Below, one piece after another: positions 1 through 7,715 of a DNA stretch of 47,853 nucleotides; position 1 is the stretch's first letter, and each line of letters starts with the position of its first letter. The translations under genes were made by a program, and so were the position numbers. The DNA comes from Fibrobacter succinogenes (GTDB lineage Bacteria; Fibrobacterota; Fibrobacteria; Fibrobacterales; Fibrobacteraceae): the NCBI GenBank assembly GCA_902771595.1, contig CACXXH010000014.1, positions 1 to 47,853 of the forward strand. Reading direction: 5' to 3'. The notes under the pieces were generated by a model, which worked only from the letters and a program-made list of their open reading frames with translations, did no database searches and was not told the origin of the DNA.

Positions 1-201
1 ATTGACGTGGTGGACGAAAGCAACGAAGGTTTCGACCTGTTCACCGACGTGCAGAAGCAAGAACGCGAAAAGAAACGCTTGAAGGCGGAACTCCTAATCA
101 AGAAGCGTTTCGGCAAGGACGCCATCGTGAAGGGCATGGACTTGCAGGAAGGCGCGACCACCGTCGAACGCAACGGCCAAATTGGCGGTCACAGGGCTTA
201 G
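1..201 (+). CDS. DinB-like Y-family DNA polymerase, C-terminal end (partial)
   Basis: The open frame enters from the left edge and stops at 201, so only the last 66 residues are seen. The tail reads GATTVERNGQIGGHRA, the ending typical of the DinB-like Y-family polymerases (lesion-bypass synthesis) of Clostridia and Bacteroidetes. It is preceded by the usual charged little-finger segment with LFTDVQKQEREKKR. The catalytic palm and fingers lie outside the window. It converges on the tape-measure-like gene ending at 217, with only 15 bp between. In other bacteria this polymerase type often sits beside a small YolD-like gene; here that partner lies at 4527, beyond the injection-system block. Confidence 0.75.
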   Translation: MDVVDESNEGFDLFTDVQKQEREKKRLKAELLIKKRFGKDAIVKGMDLQEGATTVERNGQIGGHRA

Positions 202-216
202 GGGTTATGGAATATT

Positions 217-1263
217 TTAGCGCCAAGTGACAAACAGAGGCTTTTTCATCCAGGGAAATTTAAGGACCGAATAGCTCCAGGGCACTTTGTCGAGCAGGAT
301 GTCAAATGAGCTGGGACGAATCTTTAGGTTGTGGCGGTTATTATTTTCGCTTAGGGTTCCTTTGCGAACCAAGAAAGAAGTGCGCAGCCCGTCGGGCGAA
401 GTGTTCCCGATGGCACCCCAGTTGTGGATGACCTCGTTGAGGAGGCTTTCGGCAATCTCTTTTTGATCGTCCGAAAGTAGGGGCATTTCGGTGGGAGCTA
501 TGCCTGCATCAAAGCCGCAGAGCAACTGGATTATGGAAACATCGGCCGGCGGCACTGTATAGTGGCCGTATACGGTGTAGCTCAATACCGAAAGCGCCAA
601 GGCCTTTTGATTATCGTTGCTGAACTTGCCGCCGCTTGTACACCCTGTCTTATCGAAAAGCATCGGTATGAAGGGGAAGAGCAATATGACCCCGCAGTCG
701 CCTGCGCGTAGTAAGTGTGTTTGCTGCGTGTCGGGTGCCTTGCTCAGGTTGCTCATTTTTTCAAATGTACTGCAGGCAATCTGCTTGATATCCAGTTCAG
801 GGAATTCTACCTCGAGTTGACTCAAGACCGATACGGCAGCCTTAAGTGGCTTAAAGCGTTCGTTGAAATGCTTGTTGCACCAGGCGGCAAGGCATCTGTG
901 GATTTCTTTTTCGATGACCGATGCTTTTTCCGGATGTAGATGCTTGCAGCATGAAAGCAGTAGAATTTTTTCGACGGGAATAGTTTTTTTTGCGACCAGT
1001 TGTATTTTTATCTGGTTTGCAAACGCCTGTGGCAAGGCTTGCCGAATATGGCTTAGCGGGTTGTTAGAAGGGACGTTTTCCAGGTCGACTGTGAGGTTTT
1101 CGATGACGATATTTTCGTCTTTGGGGGTGGCGGAGGTCAAGGCTTCGTCGATGGCTTCTGCCAAGTCGTTGTGTGCAAAATCGTTGAGTTCGCTTTCGAT
1201 GCGGGAGGCTTGTTCCTGATCCTTGCAAAACAGGTCTAGCGTCATTTCGTGTATGGTATTCAT
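217..1263 (-). CDS. Contractile injection system tape measure-like protein (CIS_TMP family)
   Basis: 348 residues. Recognised from landmarks of the CIS tape-measure family (PF19268): an early ENLTVDLEN segment, a central AGDCGVILLFPFIPMLFDK block, a QLLCG segment, then ESLLNEVIHNWGAIGNTSPDGLR followed by FLVRKGTL, and a C-terminal LLDKVPWSYSVLKFPWM stretch ending VTW. In phage-tail-like injection systems this family is linked to setting or terminating tube length. It is the last gene of a vgrG-PAAR-tmp transcription unit (13 bp after PAAR) and converges on the polymerase gene. No sheath, tube, baseplate or AAA+ ATPase gene is adjacent, so any partners must be elsewhere. The assignment rests on motif memory, not a search. 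Confidence 0.72.
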   Translation of the reverse strand: MNTIHEMTLDLFCKDQEQASRIESELNDFAHNDLAEAIDEALTSATPKDENIVIENLTVDLENVPSNNPLSHIRQALPQAFANQIKIQLVAKKTIPVEKILLLSCCKHLHPEKASVIEKEIHRCLAAWCNKHFNERFKPLKAAVSVLSQLEVEFPELDIKQIACSTFEKMSNLSKAPDTQQTHLLRAGDCGVILLFPFIPMLFDKTGCTSGGKFSNDNQKALALSVLSYTVYGHYTVPPADVSIIQLLCGFDAGIAPTEMPLLSDDQKEIAESLLNEVIHNWGAIGNTSPDGLRTSFLVRKGTLSENNNRHNLKIRPSSFDILLDKVPWSYSVLKFPWMKKPLFVTWR

Positions 1264-1276
1264 TTGTTTTGTATCC

Positions 1277-1576
1277 CTAGCCTCCTATTTGAACCGTGGG
1301 ACATCCTAGGGCGATTGTGCCGCCGTGGGCGGTAGAATCGCCCATGCGTGCTGCCGGCTTTTTGTTGATCATGACAGTTGCGGAACCCTTGATGATTGTG
1401 TCGGGTGGTCCCACGCATACGCAGTTGTCTCCCATGACCGCTGCGGGCATGCCGCCGATTAAAACCGTCGGGACACCTGGACCGACGATCGGTCCACCTA
1501 CGTGCGGTACAGGTGGGATGCCGGGTGTTTGCATGGGACAGGTGTGTAAATCTGTAACTCTCGCTGCTGGTGGCAT
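1277..1576 (-). CDS. PAAR-domain spike-tip protein
   Basis: 99 residues with the PAAR fold signature: MPPAARVTDLHTCP at the start, GGPIVGPGVPTVLIGGMPAAVMGD in the middle, KKPAARMGDSTAHGG and a final GCPTVQIGG. PAAR proteins cap the VgrG spike of type VI and extracellular contractile injection systems with a metal-stabilised cone. The histidines and cysteines at the expected places (HTCP, AHGG, LGC) support a metal site. It is about as long as a bare PAAR domain, so it carries no fused toxin. It lies between vgrG (11 bp upstream) and the tape-measure-like gene (13 bp downstream), all on the minus strand. Confidence 0.9.
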   Translation of the reverse strand: MPPAARVTDLHTCPMQTPGIPPVPHVGGPIVGPGVPTVLIGGMPAAVMGDNCVCVGPPDTIIKGSATVMINKKPAARMGDSTAHGGTIALGCPTVQIGG

Positions 1577-1587
1577 AAAAATCCCCT

Positions 1588-3246
1588 TTAATTGATCATG
1601 ACCATAGCGCCCTTGACAGTCGTCTGCCCGGATGCCGAAAGCTCTGCCGTTGCTGACCCTTGCGCCTTAAAGCCGACCTTGGCCTTGAATTCCATGTTCA
1701 AGCCCTCGGCCTTTAAATTGGATGTGGAGTTGAGGATAATTCCTCCCTTGGCGTCGACATTGAATTTTCCCTTGGCGCTCACTACGATATCTTTTGGGGT
1801 GTCGAGTTTGATTCCGCTCTCGGAAAGTTCCACTCTTCCGCCCTTAGGGTCTTCTAGGGTTATTTTTTTTGCATTGTCGTCCAATACGATGGTTCGCTTG
1901 CCCGGTGTTGTTACCGTAATCGATTTCTTTTCTTCGTCAAAGGTGACGCTGAGTTTTTCGCGGGTGAGCAATAGCTTGGTGTTGTTCTTTTGTTCCAGTT
2001 CTTGCGGGACCTTGCGCTTGGAACTGTACAGGCTTCCGAGAATGACGGGGCTAGAGGGGTCTCCGTTAAAGAATCCGAGAATAACTTCGTCATTCACTTC
2101 GGGGTAGAACAGGCCTCCGACTCCATTGGAGGCGTATGGCGTTCCAAAGCGTGCCCATACGCCTTCTTGTTCGTTCCGCATTAACGGGATTTTAACCTTG
2201 ACCCGGTTCAGGTTTTCGGGGTCCCCGTGAATCTGCACGACAATGCCGGTCAAGAGCCCTGTTATCCCGCAGTTGTGACCCGATGCGACCGGAGCCATGG
2301 TGTTGAATTTCTCGACATACCATTCCTTTTTCATTCCAAAAGAAATCGTCGTTGTCCAGATGCCCTGTTGCATGTGGTGGTGTATTCCCGATACAAGGGC
2401 GTTTCCGTTAAAGCGCTCGCCCAGGTAGTCCAGCTTTACGAGCCCCCCTAATTGCGCTTTTAGGCTGCCGATGCATGTGACGGAGCCGTTGATGCGGGAA
2501 AGTTCGTTTGTCAGTTGTTCCGCGTCAATAGTCGCGTTAAAATCAATAATGTCTTTTCCCCAGGTGAGCGATAGTTTGGCTTGGCCTTTTGCTGCGATGG
2601 GTTCTACCGAAATGCCTTTTTGGTCTGCAATCATCCAACACCCGTTGGCTTCGGCGCGGGTCATGATAAAATCCCAATCGGTACAGTGGTACTGCAAGAT
2701 TTCTTTATGCGTGGTGCCTTTTATCGATGAACTGATTTTTACGCCGTATTTTGAGCAGATGTCGTTGATGATGTAGTCGTCGGTTTTGTTTAGATAATTT
2801 GCATTGTACCGTGAACAAGTAAGTGCGATGGCTTTGTGTCGGCATTCTATCTTGGTACAGCTTTTCCCTTCACTTGAAATAGAGATTCCGACGCGTACGA
2901 TGATACCCTTGAAAACGGCATCCATTTGCGTTGAATAGCCGGCCTTGAGTTCTATTTCGGTGCCTGGTTTTAATAGGTCGCTTTCGCATAGGTCAAACGA
3001 GCCTGCGGTCTTGTCTCCGTCTTCTATGACAATGGTCGCTTTGGGTATGCTGTTTATGCGGTAATCAATGTCTGCTGAACGGATGATGGTTGATGTCGGT
3101 AACGCCTTACCGTTGCAAAACAGAACGTTTTCGACAACGCCACCGGCATTTTTTATTGGTGATTCTGGCATTTCTAACGGTTCGTTATTCTGTTCGCTTT
3201 GTGCGATTTTTACGTTGACGCAAAGATTCTTGATTTCTACCGACAT
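1588..3246 (-). CDS. vgrG: VgrG-type spike protein of a contractile injection system
   Basis: 552 residues. The N-terminal half (about 40-330) has the gp27/phage-D-like hub domain. The middle (about 335-420) is the gp5 OB-fold, with GIVVQIHGDPENLNRVKVKIP and the hallmark NGDPSSPVILGSLYSS. The C-terminal 130 residues form a repetitive beta-rich needle (KGGRVELSE, KGGIILNSTSN) ending TTVKGAMVMIN. VgrG is the puncturing spike of type VI and phage-like injection machines. No C-terminal effector is fused. An AAAGGA Shine-Dalgarno lies upstream of the ATG. The gene is visibly more AT-rich than the housekeeping genes in the window, which would fit horizontal acquisition. It leads the three-gene unit. 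Confidence 0.9.
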   Translation of the reverse strand: MSVEIKNLCVNVKIAQSEQNNEPLEMPESPIKNAGGVVENVLFCNGKALPTSTIIRSADIDYRINSIPKATIVIEDGDKTAGSFDLCESDLLKPGTEIELKAGYSTQMDAVFKGIIVRVGISISSEGKSCTKIECRHKAIALTCSRYNANYLNKTDDYIINDICSKYGVKISSSIKGTTHKEILQYHCTDWDFIMTRAEANGCWMIADQKGISVEPIAAKGQAKLSLTWGKDIIDFNATIDAEQLTNELSRINGSVTCIGSLKAQLGGLVKLDYLGERFNGNALVSGIHHHMQQGIWTTTISFGMKKEWYVEKFNTMAPVASGHNCGITGLLTGIVVQIHGDPENLNRVKVKIPLMRNEQEGVWARFGTPYASNGVGGLFYPEVNDEVILGFFNGDPSSPVILGSLYSSKRKVPQELEQKNNTKLLLTREKLSVTFDEEKKSITVTTPGKRTIVLDDNAKKITLEDPKGGRVELSESGIKLDTPKDIVVSAKGKFNVDAKGGIILNSTSNLKAEGLNMEFKAKVGFKAQGSATAELSASGQTTVKGAMVMIN

Positions 3247-3294
3247 GGTTATACTATCCTTTTTACACTCCGGTATTTTAAAGAAATGGTTTCT

Positions 3295-3300
3295 ATTATA
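3295..3300 (-). promoter_or_regulatory. Candidate -10 element for the vgrG-PAAR-tmp unit
   Basis: Read on the minus strand, 3300-3295 is TATAAT, about 50 bp upstream of the vgrG start. There is no convincing -35 at 16-18 bp. The rest of the 3247-3487 intergenic region is very AT-rich and shows no other feature I can support. Confidence 0.4.
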
Positions 3301-3594
3301 AGTTCGGATTTTTTTTTGACGTTTGCTAGGAATGGCACGAGCTTGTTTGTAAAAAACTAATTTAATTATTACAAACTAATATTGCTGATACTTTTTTGTA
3401 ATTTTTTATAATCAAATGATGGGCCTGGCTAAAACGGCCGTAAATTAAACCATTCGGAGCGGACTTGGATGTCAAGGTGACATTAACATGGTAAAAATTT
3501 TAACCATAATGTTTAAACGAGTTAAAACACCTTTCTTTGCGCTGGTGCTTACGAGCATGTCGCTTTGTTTTTTTATATTTAAAGCACAATCAAA

Positions 3595-3611
3595 TTTTTT
3601 TTTGGGGGGGG
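3595..3611 (+). repeat. Homopolymer tract T9-G8
   Basis: Nine T (3595-3603) run directly into eight G (3604-3611), ending two bases before the ATG at 3614. The G run is also the only Shine-Dalgarno-like sequence for that start. Tracts of this length are prone to slipped-strand mispairing. Confidence 0.85.
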
Positions 3612-3613
3612 CA

Positions 3614-4069
3614 ATGATGCTTTCAAAAAAACTGTTTCCTGGATTCCTGCGTCGGCTGGTACTTCTCGTTCTGCTCACGCTTCCTCTCTGCGCAATGATG
3701 TGCACGGAGATTGTTTACGATACGGGTTACGAGGCGACTATCCATAGGGCCGCTACTGTCGATTCCGTCAAGGTCACTTTCTCCGATGGGGTAAGCGTTC
3801 TTGAACAGAAGACGATTGGCCCCGAATCGGATTCAATTGTTGTCATGTCGTCCCAGGAACGGACGGGAGGGTTCATGTTGACGGTGGGCGTGTTCTGCAC
3901 TGGAGCTTCGGATTGGGAATATGTCGTTCCGCTGAGGTTCTACGTCGACGATACAACCCGCGTGTTCATCCGAAATTCGACGCCAATCGATTGCGCGCAT
4001 ATCGCCCAAAAGAATGTTGTCTATGCGGTGACTCCCAGGTCCATTTTCCATGACTATGTCTATCCGTAA
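3614..4069 (+). CDS. Small exported protein, unknown function
   Basis: I do not recognise the family. From the ATG at 3614 it is 151 residues: a positively charged start (SKKLFPGFLRR), a hydrophobic core (LVLLVLLTLPLCAMMC), then a soluble domain rich in beta-type sequence. The Cys after LCAMM could be a lipidation site, but the residues before it fit a lipobox poorly, so this may simply be a signal peptide. The frame is open back to an ATG at 3488, which would add a second hydrophobic segment; 3614 is preferred because a normal signal-like sequence starts there and G8 precedes it. It is followed 19 bp later by another small lipoprotein. Confidence 0.55.
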   Translation: MMLSKKLFPGFLRRLVLLVLLTLPLCAMMCTEIVYDTGYEATIHRAATVDSVKVTFSDGVSVLEQKTIGPESDSIVVMSSQERTGGFMLTVGVFCTGASDWEYVVPLRFYVDDTTRVFIRNSTPIDCAHIAQKNVVYAVTPRSIFHDYVYP

Positions 4070-4088
4070 AAGTTTGGGAGCTTAGTAA

Positions 4089-4499
4089 ATGAGTCTGCTT
4101 ATGAAGAAGTATAAATTTTCAATAATCATTGCGGCATGTATTGCTGCTTTTGTCGCTTGCACTACGGACAGCGAAACGGACGTACTGCTGGAAGTTAGAT
4201 CTGTGTCGGAATGTATTCCTGATACGGAAGATCTTTCTGGTTTTGATGATAATGCGGTTTCGTTTGAATTGATCGAAGGAGATTCTGTTTTGAAATTCCC
4301 TGCTTTGTGGAACGCGGCAACGGAGACTCCGCAATTGAGGTCTTCTCGTTCGGGCGATACGTTGGTTGTGGATTTGTATAGTGACGAGAAGGCGGTGCCG
4401 GGCACAAATTGCGCTGTGTGGGTGGAGGCCAACGTTCATGGCGGTTTTGATGCTTCTTTCTTGCGCGTGAACGCTCAGACATTTAAACTTGTCCCGTAG
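4089..4499 (+). CDS. Small lipoprotein, unknown function
   Basis: 136 residues beginning with a lipoprotein signal: MKKYKFSIII, a hydrophobic core and a clear lipobox ending FVAC followed by TTDSETD. The rest is an acidic, beta-type domain with no family I can name. A GGGAG sequence 8 bp before the ATG supports the 4089 start; an internal ATG at 4101 would also work and keeps the signal peptide. It lies 19 bp after the preceding exported protein in the same direction, so the two probably form one unit. Confidence 0.65.
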   Translation: MSLLMKKYKFSIIIAACIAAFVACTTDSETDVLLEVRSVSECIPDTEDLSGFDDNAVSFELIEGDSVLKFPALWNAATETPQLRSSRSGDTLVVDLYSDEKAVPGTNCAVWVEANVHGGFDASFLRVNAQTFKLVP

Positions 4500-4526
4500 T
4501 TTTTCTATATAATGCTTTTAGGCATT

Positions 4527-4748
4527 ATGAAAGACGATTACAAGGACATCATCGACTTGCCGTATCCACGGAACGACTGGAACTTTCTCATGAAGCATCC
4601 GCGCATGAGTGTGGCGGATCGTGCGAAGATTTTCCACCCGTTTGCGGCGTTGCGCGGGCATTCCGAGGCGTTGGACGCTACGGCGGAACGCAAGCAAGAT
4701 GCGGTCGAGAACGAGCTTACGCTGGATGACCAGAATTTTGGTGCCTAA
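4527..4748 (+). CDS. YolD-like small protein (polymerase-associated type)
   Basis: 73 residues from the ATG at 4527; the frame can also start at 4512. The pattern DDYKDIIDLPYPRN, then HPRMSVADRAKIFHPFAALRGHSEAL matches the short YolD-like proteins that typically sit beside DinB-like polymerases in Clostridia and related bacteria. Their biochemical role is not settled; a link to the SOS response or lesion bypass is suggested only by gene neighbourhood. The sequence TATAAT just upstream (about 4507-4512) is a candidate -10 element and would give a very short leader. The polymerase end at 1-201 lies 4.3 kb away, separated by the injection-system block. Confidence 0.6.
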   Translation: MKDDYKDIIDLPYPRNDWNFLMKHPRMSVADRAKIFHPFAALRGHSEALDATAERKQDAVENELTLDDQNFGA

Positions 4749-4891
4749 ATTTGATGCGTAGTTTTTTTTGCGGAATTTGCGTTATAGTAAAAATCTATAG
4801 CAATCTATAAGAAAGTAGTATTGGTTATGGCCTTGTGCTATACCCCCCGTTTTTTTATTTTTGTGCCGCCTTTCTAACATGGAGGTGTTGT

Positions 4892-6166
4892 ATGGAAAAA
4901 CGCACGGGTCTCTTTTCAAACGGAATTATCTGGTTCGGAGTCGCCATCTCGGTTTCGGAAATCGAGGCGGGCATCGAAATCGGTGCCGCGTCTGCATCGG
5001 GTTCCCTTTGGCTCCCGCTGATTCTCGGTCACGTCTTGGGTGGCGTCTTGCTCTTTTTCGTGGGCCTTGTCGGGGCGCGCGTGCGACTGAATGCGATGGA
5101 GACGACTGCCTCCACATTTGGCAAGTACGGTTCCAAGTTCTTCGCTGCGCTGAACGTGTTCCAGCTGCTCGCTTGGGTGGCCGTGCTGAATGCGCAAGGT
5201 GCTTCGGCTTTGGCGGGTCTCAACCTTCCCATTTCTTTCCCGCTCACGTGTGTCATCCTTGCTGTGCTTATCGCCGTCTGGGTTTTCGTGGGGCTCAAGC
5301 GTTCCGCGAACGTGACGACGGTCGTGATGGCGGCGCTCGCAGTTTTGCTTGCTGTTCTTTCCGTGAAGCTGTTCGGACTCAATGGCGCCGAAGGCACGGC
5401 CGTCGCCGGCAATGTTGCCGGGGCCGCCGCTGGCAGCGCCACGCTTCTCAGCTTCTGGAACATCTTCGAGATTTCCATCGCCATGCCCATCTCGTGGCTG
5501 CCGGTGATTTCGGACTACACGAAGGATGTTGAAAAACCGGTGAAGGCTACGGCGGTTTCCGCGGCGGCCTACACGTTCGCGAGCCTCTGGATGTACATTC
5601 TCGGCATACAGATTGCGGGTATCGGTACCGGCACCAGCATCGCGCAGGCCATTCTCCTCGCGGGTCTCGGCATCCCGGGCATCATCATCGTAGTGCTTTC
5701 TACTATCACGACGAATTTCCTTGCGGCAAATTCTGCGGGTGAATCCTCGAAGGCGATTTACGGCAAGATCAACCCGAAAATCGCGGGTGTTGTCGTGAGC
5801 CTCCTGAGTGCGGCTCTTGCCATTTCGGGAATCATGGAACACTATATCAGTTTCCTCTACCTCATCGCTTCTGTGTTCGCGCCCATGGCTGCCGTGTTGC
5901 TCGTGTCGTTCTACTTCGGGAATGATGCCGTGCGCGGTTCTAGCGCAAGCGAATCCGGTGCAGTCGATGCCCGCGAAAACAGCGCTCGCGGAGGATCTCT
6001 CGGATTCTGGCTCTGGAACCTTTTCTCTTGGCTTGCGGGTTTTGTTGTCTATCAGGTGGCCGCGCACCAGGAATCCGTTTTCTTCGGGCCCACGCTCCTT
6101 GCCGTCATCGTGTCCGTTGCTTTTGCTTATGGCCGTGTGCTCGTCCTGTCGAATCGCAACTCGTAA
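4892..6166 (+). CDS. cytX: CytX-type permease of the cytosine/purine/thiamine-precursor family
   Basis: 424 residues with about 12 hydrophobic membrane segments. The start GLFSNGIIWFGVAISVSEIEAG and the later WLPVISDYTKDV are characteristic of the NCS1-related CytX family (TIGR02358), usually annotated as hydroxymethylpyrimidine permeases. The frame is open back to 4835, but the ATG at 4892 has a GGAGG seven bases upstream and gives the family's usual N-terminus. It is followed 23 bp later by pyridoxamine kinase, so a pyrimidine or B6-type substrate are both possible. No TPP riboswitch was found in the leader; two direct copies of ATCTATA at 4793 and 4803 are the only visible structure. Confidence 0.75.
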   Translation: MEKRTGLFSNGIIWFGVAISVSEIEAGIEIGAASASGSLWLPLILGHVLGGVLLFFVGLVGARVRLNAMETTASTFGKYGSKFFAALNVFQLLAWVAVLNAQGASALAGLNLPISFPLTCVILAVLIAVWVFVGLKRSANVTTVVMAALAVLLAVLSVKLFGLNGAEGTAVAGNVAGAAAGSATLLSFWNIFEISIAMPISWLPVISDYTKDVEKPVKATAVSAAAYTFASLWMYILGIQIAGIGTGTSIAQAILLAGLGIPGIIIVVLSTITTNFLAANSAGESSKAIYGKINPKIAGVVVSLLSAALAISGIMEHYISFLYLIASVFAPMAAVLLVSFYFGNDAVRGSSASESGAVDARENSARGGSLGFWLWNLFSWLAGFVVYQVAAHQESVFFGPTLLAVIVSVAFAYGRVLVLSNRNS

Positions 6167-6174
6167 TTAATTTC

Positions 6175-6180
6175 TAGATT
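6175..6180 (+). promoter_or_regulatory. Candidate -10 box close to the pdxY start
   Basis: TAGATT ends nine bases before the ATG at 6190, and no Shine-Dalgarno sequence lies between. It is one of several such boxes in this window that sit 6-9 bases before a start codon. Confidence 0.35.
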
Positions 6181-6189
6181 TAGACTGCT

Positions 6190-7020
6190 ATGCCACAGAA
6201 GAAGATTGCGCTTATCAACGACATTACCGGATTCGGCCGCTGCTCGGTCGCCGTCATGGCGCCCGTCATCTCGGCCATGAAAATCCAGGCAGTCGCGGTG
6301 CCTACCGCAATCCTTTCGACGCATACGCAGTTTCCCAAGTATTTCTTTGACGATTACACACCCAAGATGCGCGACTACATCCAGACGTACAAGGATCTGG
6401 ACATGAGTTTCGACGCCATCGCGACAGGGTTCCTCGGCTCCGAAGAACAGGTGGACATCGTTATCGACTTTATCAAGACGTTCAAGAAAAATGGCGTGTT
6501 CACGCTGGTCGACCCGGTGATGGGCGATTACGGCCGGCTCTACACCACGTACACGCCGGAACTTTGCGAAAAGATGCGTGCGCTCGTGCATTACGCCGAC
6601 ATCCTCACGCCGAACCTCACCGAGCTCTGCTCTCTGACAGGTTCCGACTACCGCGACGGGAAACTCACTCCGGTCGAAATCGAGAATATGTGCAAGACGC
6701 TTGCCGAGCAGGGTCCCGAACATATCGTGGTGACGGGAATCCATTACAGCAGCAAGCAGATTATGAATTTTGTTTACAGCAAGGGCGAGGAACCGAAAAT
6801 CGTGATGGCCGACCGCATCGGCGGCGACCGCAGCGGAACGGGTGACGTAATCAGCGCGGTAATCGCGGGCATGTACCTGAACGGCCACGATTTTTACGAG
6901 TCGGTGAAGAAGGCCGCTGAATTCGCGTCCAAGTGCATTGAGTATTGTGTACAAAATAATGTTCCGGAACACTGGGGCCTGAGCGTCGAAATGTACCTTC
7001 GCGATCTCATCGAAGACTAA
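6190..7020 (+). CDS. pdxY: Pyridoxamine/pyridoxal kinase (PdxY-like, ribokinase fold)
   Basis: 276 residues, a normal length for the family. It begins KKIALINDITGFGRCSVAVM, has a STHTQFP segment, VDPVMGDYG (the DPVMGD motif of PdxK/PdxY/ThiD kinases) and ends the active site with DRSGTGD, where D219 is the expected catalytic base. These enzymes phosphorylate B6 vitamers for PLP salvage; related ThiD enzymes act on hydroxymethylpyrimidine, which would match the CytX-type permease upstream. The NDITGFGRCS start favours pyridoxamine kinase. There is no evident Shine-Dalgarno before the ATG. A small radical SAM gene follows 9 bp downstream. Confidence 0.85.
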   Translation: MPQKKIALINDITGFGRCSVAVMAPVISAMKIQAVAVPTAILSTHTQFPKYFFDDYTPKMRDYIQTYKDLDMSFDAIATGFLGSEEQVDIVIDFIKTFKKNGVFTLVDPVMGDYGRLYTTYTPELCEKMRALVHYADILTPNLTELCSLTGSDYRDGKLTPVEIENMCKTLAEQGPEHIVVTGIHYSSKQIMNFVYSKGEEPKIVMADRIGGDRSGTGDVISAVIAGMYLNGHDFYESVKKAAEFASKCIEYCVQNNVPEHWGLSVEMYLRDLIED

Positions 7021-7029
7021 GGGGGCCAA

Positions 7030-7689
7030 ATGATAGTTTATACTGTAACTGGGACCGTCGGGCAGGCGGGCTACTTGGATATCGCCAACAGCGGCGACAT
7101 TACCGGCAAGAACATCTACGTGAACATGACGAACCGTTGCCCGTGCAACTGCGTTTTTTGCCTGCGCCAGACGAAGAAGATGATGGAAGGCAATACGCTC
7201 TGGCTCAAGGGCGGCGACCCGAGCGTCGATCAGGTGATGGAAATTTTCAATGCGTATGATCTTAACGTCATCAACGAATTGATTTTCTGCGGATACGGCG
7301 AACCGCTCGAACGCCTTTACGATGTTTGCAAAGTGATTGACTTGCTCAAGGCGAAGTACCCGAAGCTCAAGGTGCGCCTCAACACGAACGGCCTTGCGAA
7401 CTTGATTCACGGTAAGGACGTTACCCCTGAACTCGAGGGGCGCTTCGACACCGTTTCCATTTCGCTGAATGCCGCGGATGCCGAAGAATTCCTCGCGCTT
7501 ACGCGTTCCAAGTTTGGCATCAAGTCTTACGATGCCCTCAAGGAATTCGCCGTGCTTGCGAAAGGCCATGTGAAAAACGTCGTCATGACGGTGGTCGAGA
7601 AGGTGATGCCCGAAGAAAAAATCGAAATCTGTCGCAAGCTGTGCGAAGAACTCGGAGTCACGTTACGAGTGCGTCCGTTTGAATCTTAA
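7030..7689 (+). CDS. Small radical SAM protein, TatD-associated type
   Basis: 219 residues. The cluster motif is C37-x3-C41-x2-C44 in NRCPCNCVFCLR, followed by a GYGEP segment typical of the radical SAM barrel and by RLNTNG and SISLNA. It matches the family annotated as TatD-linked radical SAM proteins (TIGR04038), whose substrate is unknown to me. It has no auxiliary cluster domain and is shorter than most radical SAM enzymes. GGGGGCC precedes the ATG and the gene starts 9 bp after pdxY. No tatD gene is present in the window, so the usual partner is absent here. Confidence 0.75.
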   Translation: MIVYTVTGTVGQAGYLDIANSGDITGKNIYVNMTNRCPCNCVFCLRQTKKMMEGNTLWLKGGDPSVDQVMEIFNAYDLNVINELIFCGYGEPLERLYDVCKVIDLLKAKYPKLKVRLNTNGLANLIHGKDVTPELEGRFDTVSISLNAADAEEFLALTRSKFGIKSYDALKEFAVLAKGHVKNVVMTVVEKVMPEEKIEICRKLCEELGVTLRVRPFES

Positions 7690-7715
7690 ATGTAAACCTG
7701 GTGCGGAGAATGACG

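Noticed and set aside
4749..4891. Possible TPP riboswitch before cytX
   Set aside because: The conserved CTGAGA and the later purine-rich core are not present.
6127..7569. A 480-codon open frame on the minus strand
   Set aside because: Antisense to pdxY and the radical SAM gene, both of which have clear family motifs on the plus strand.
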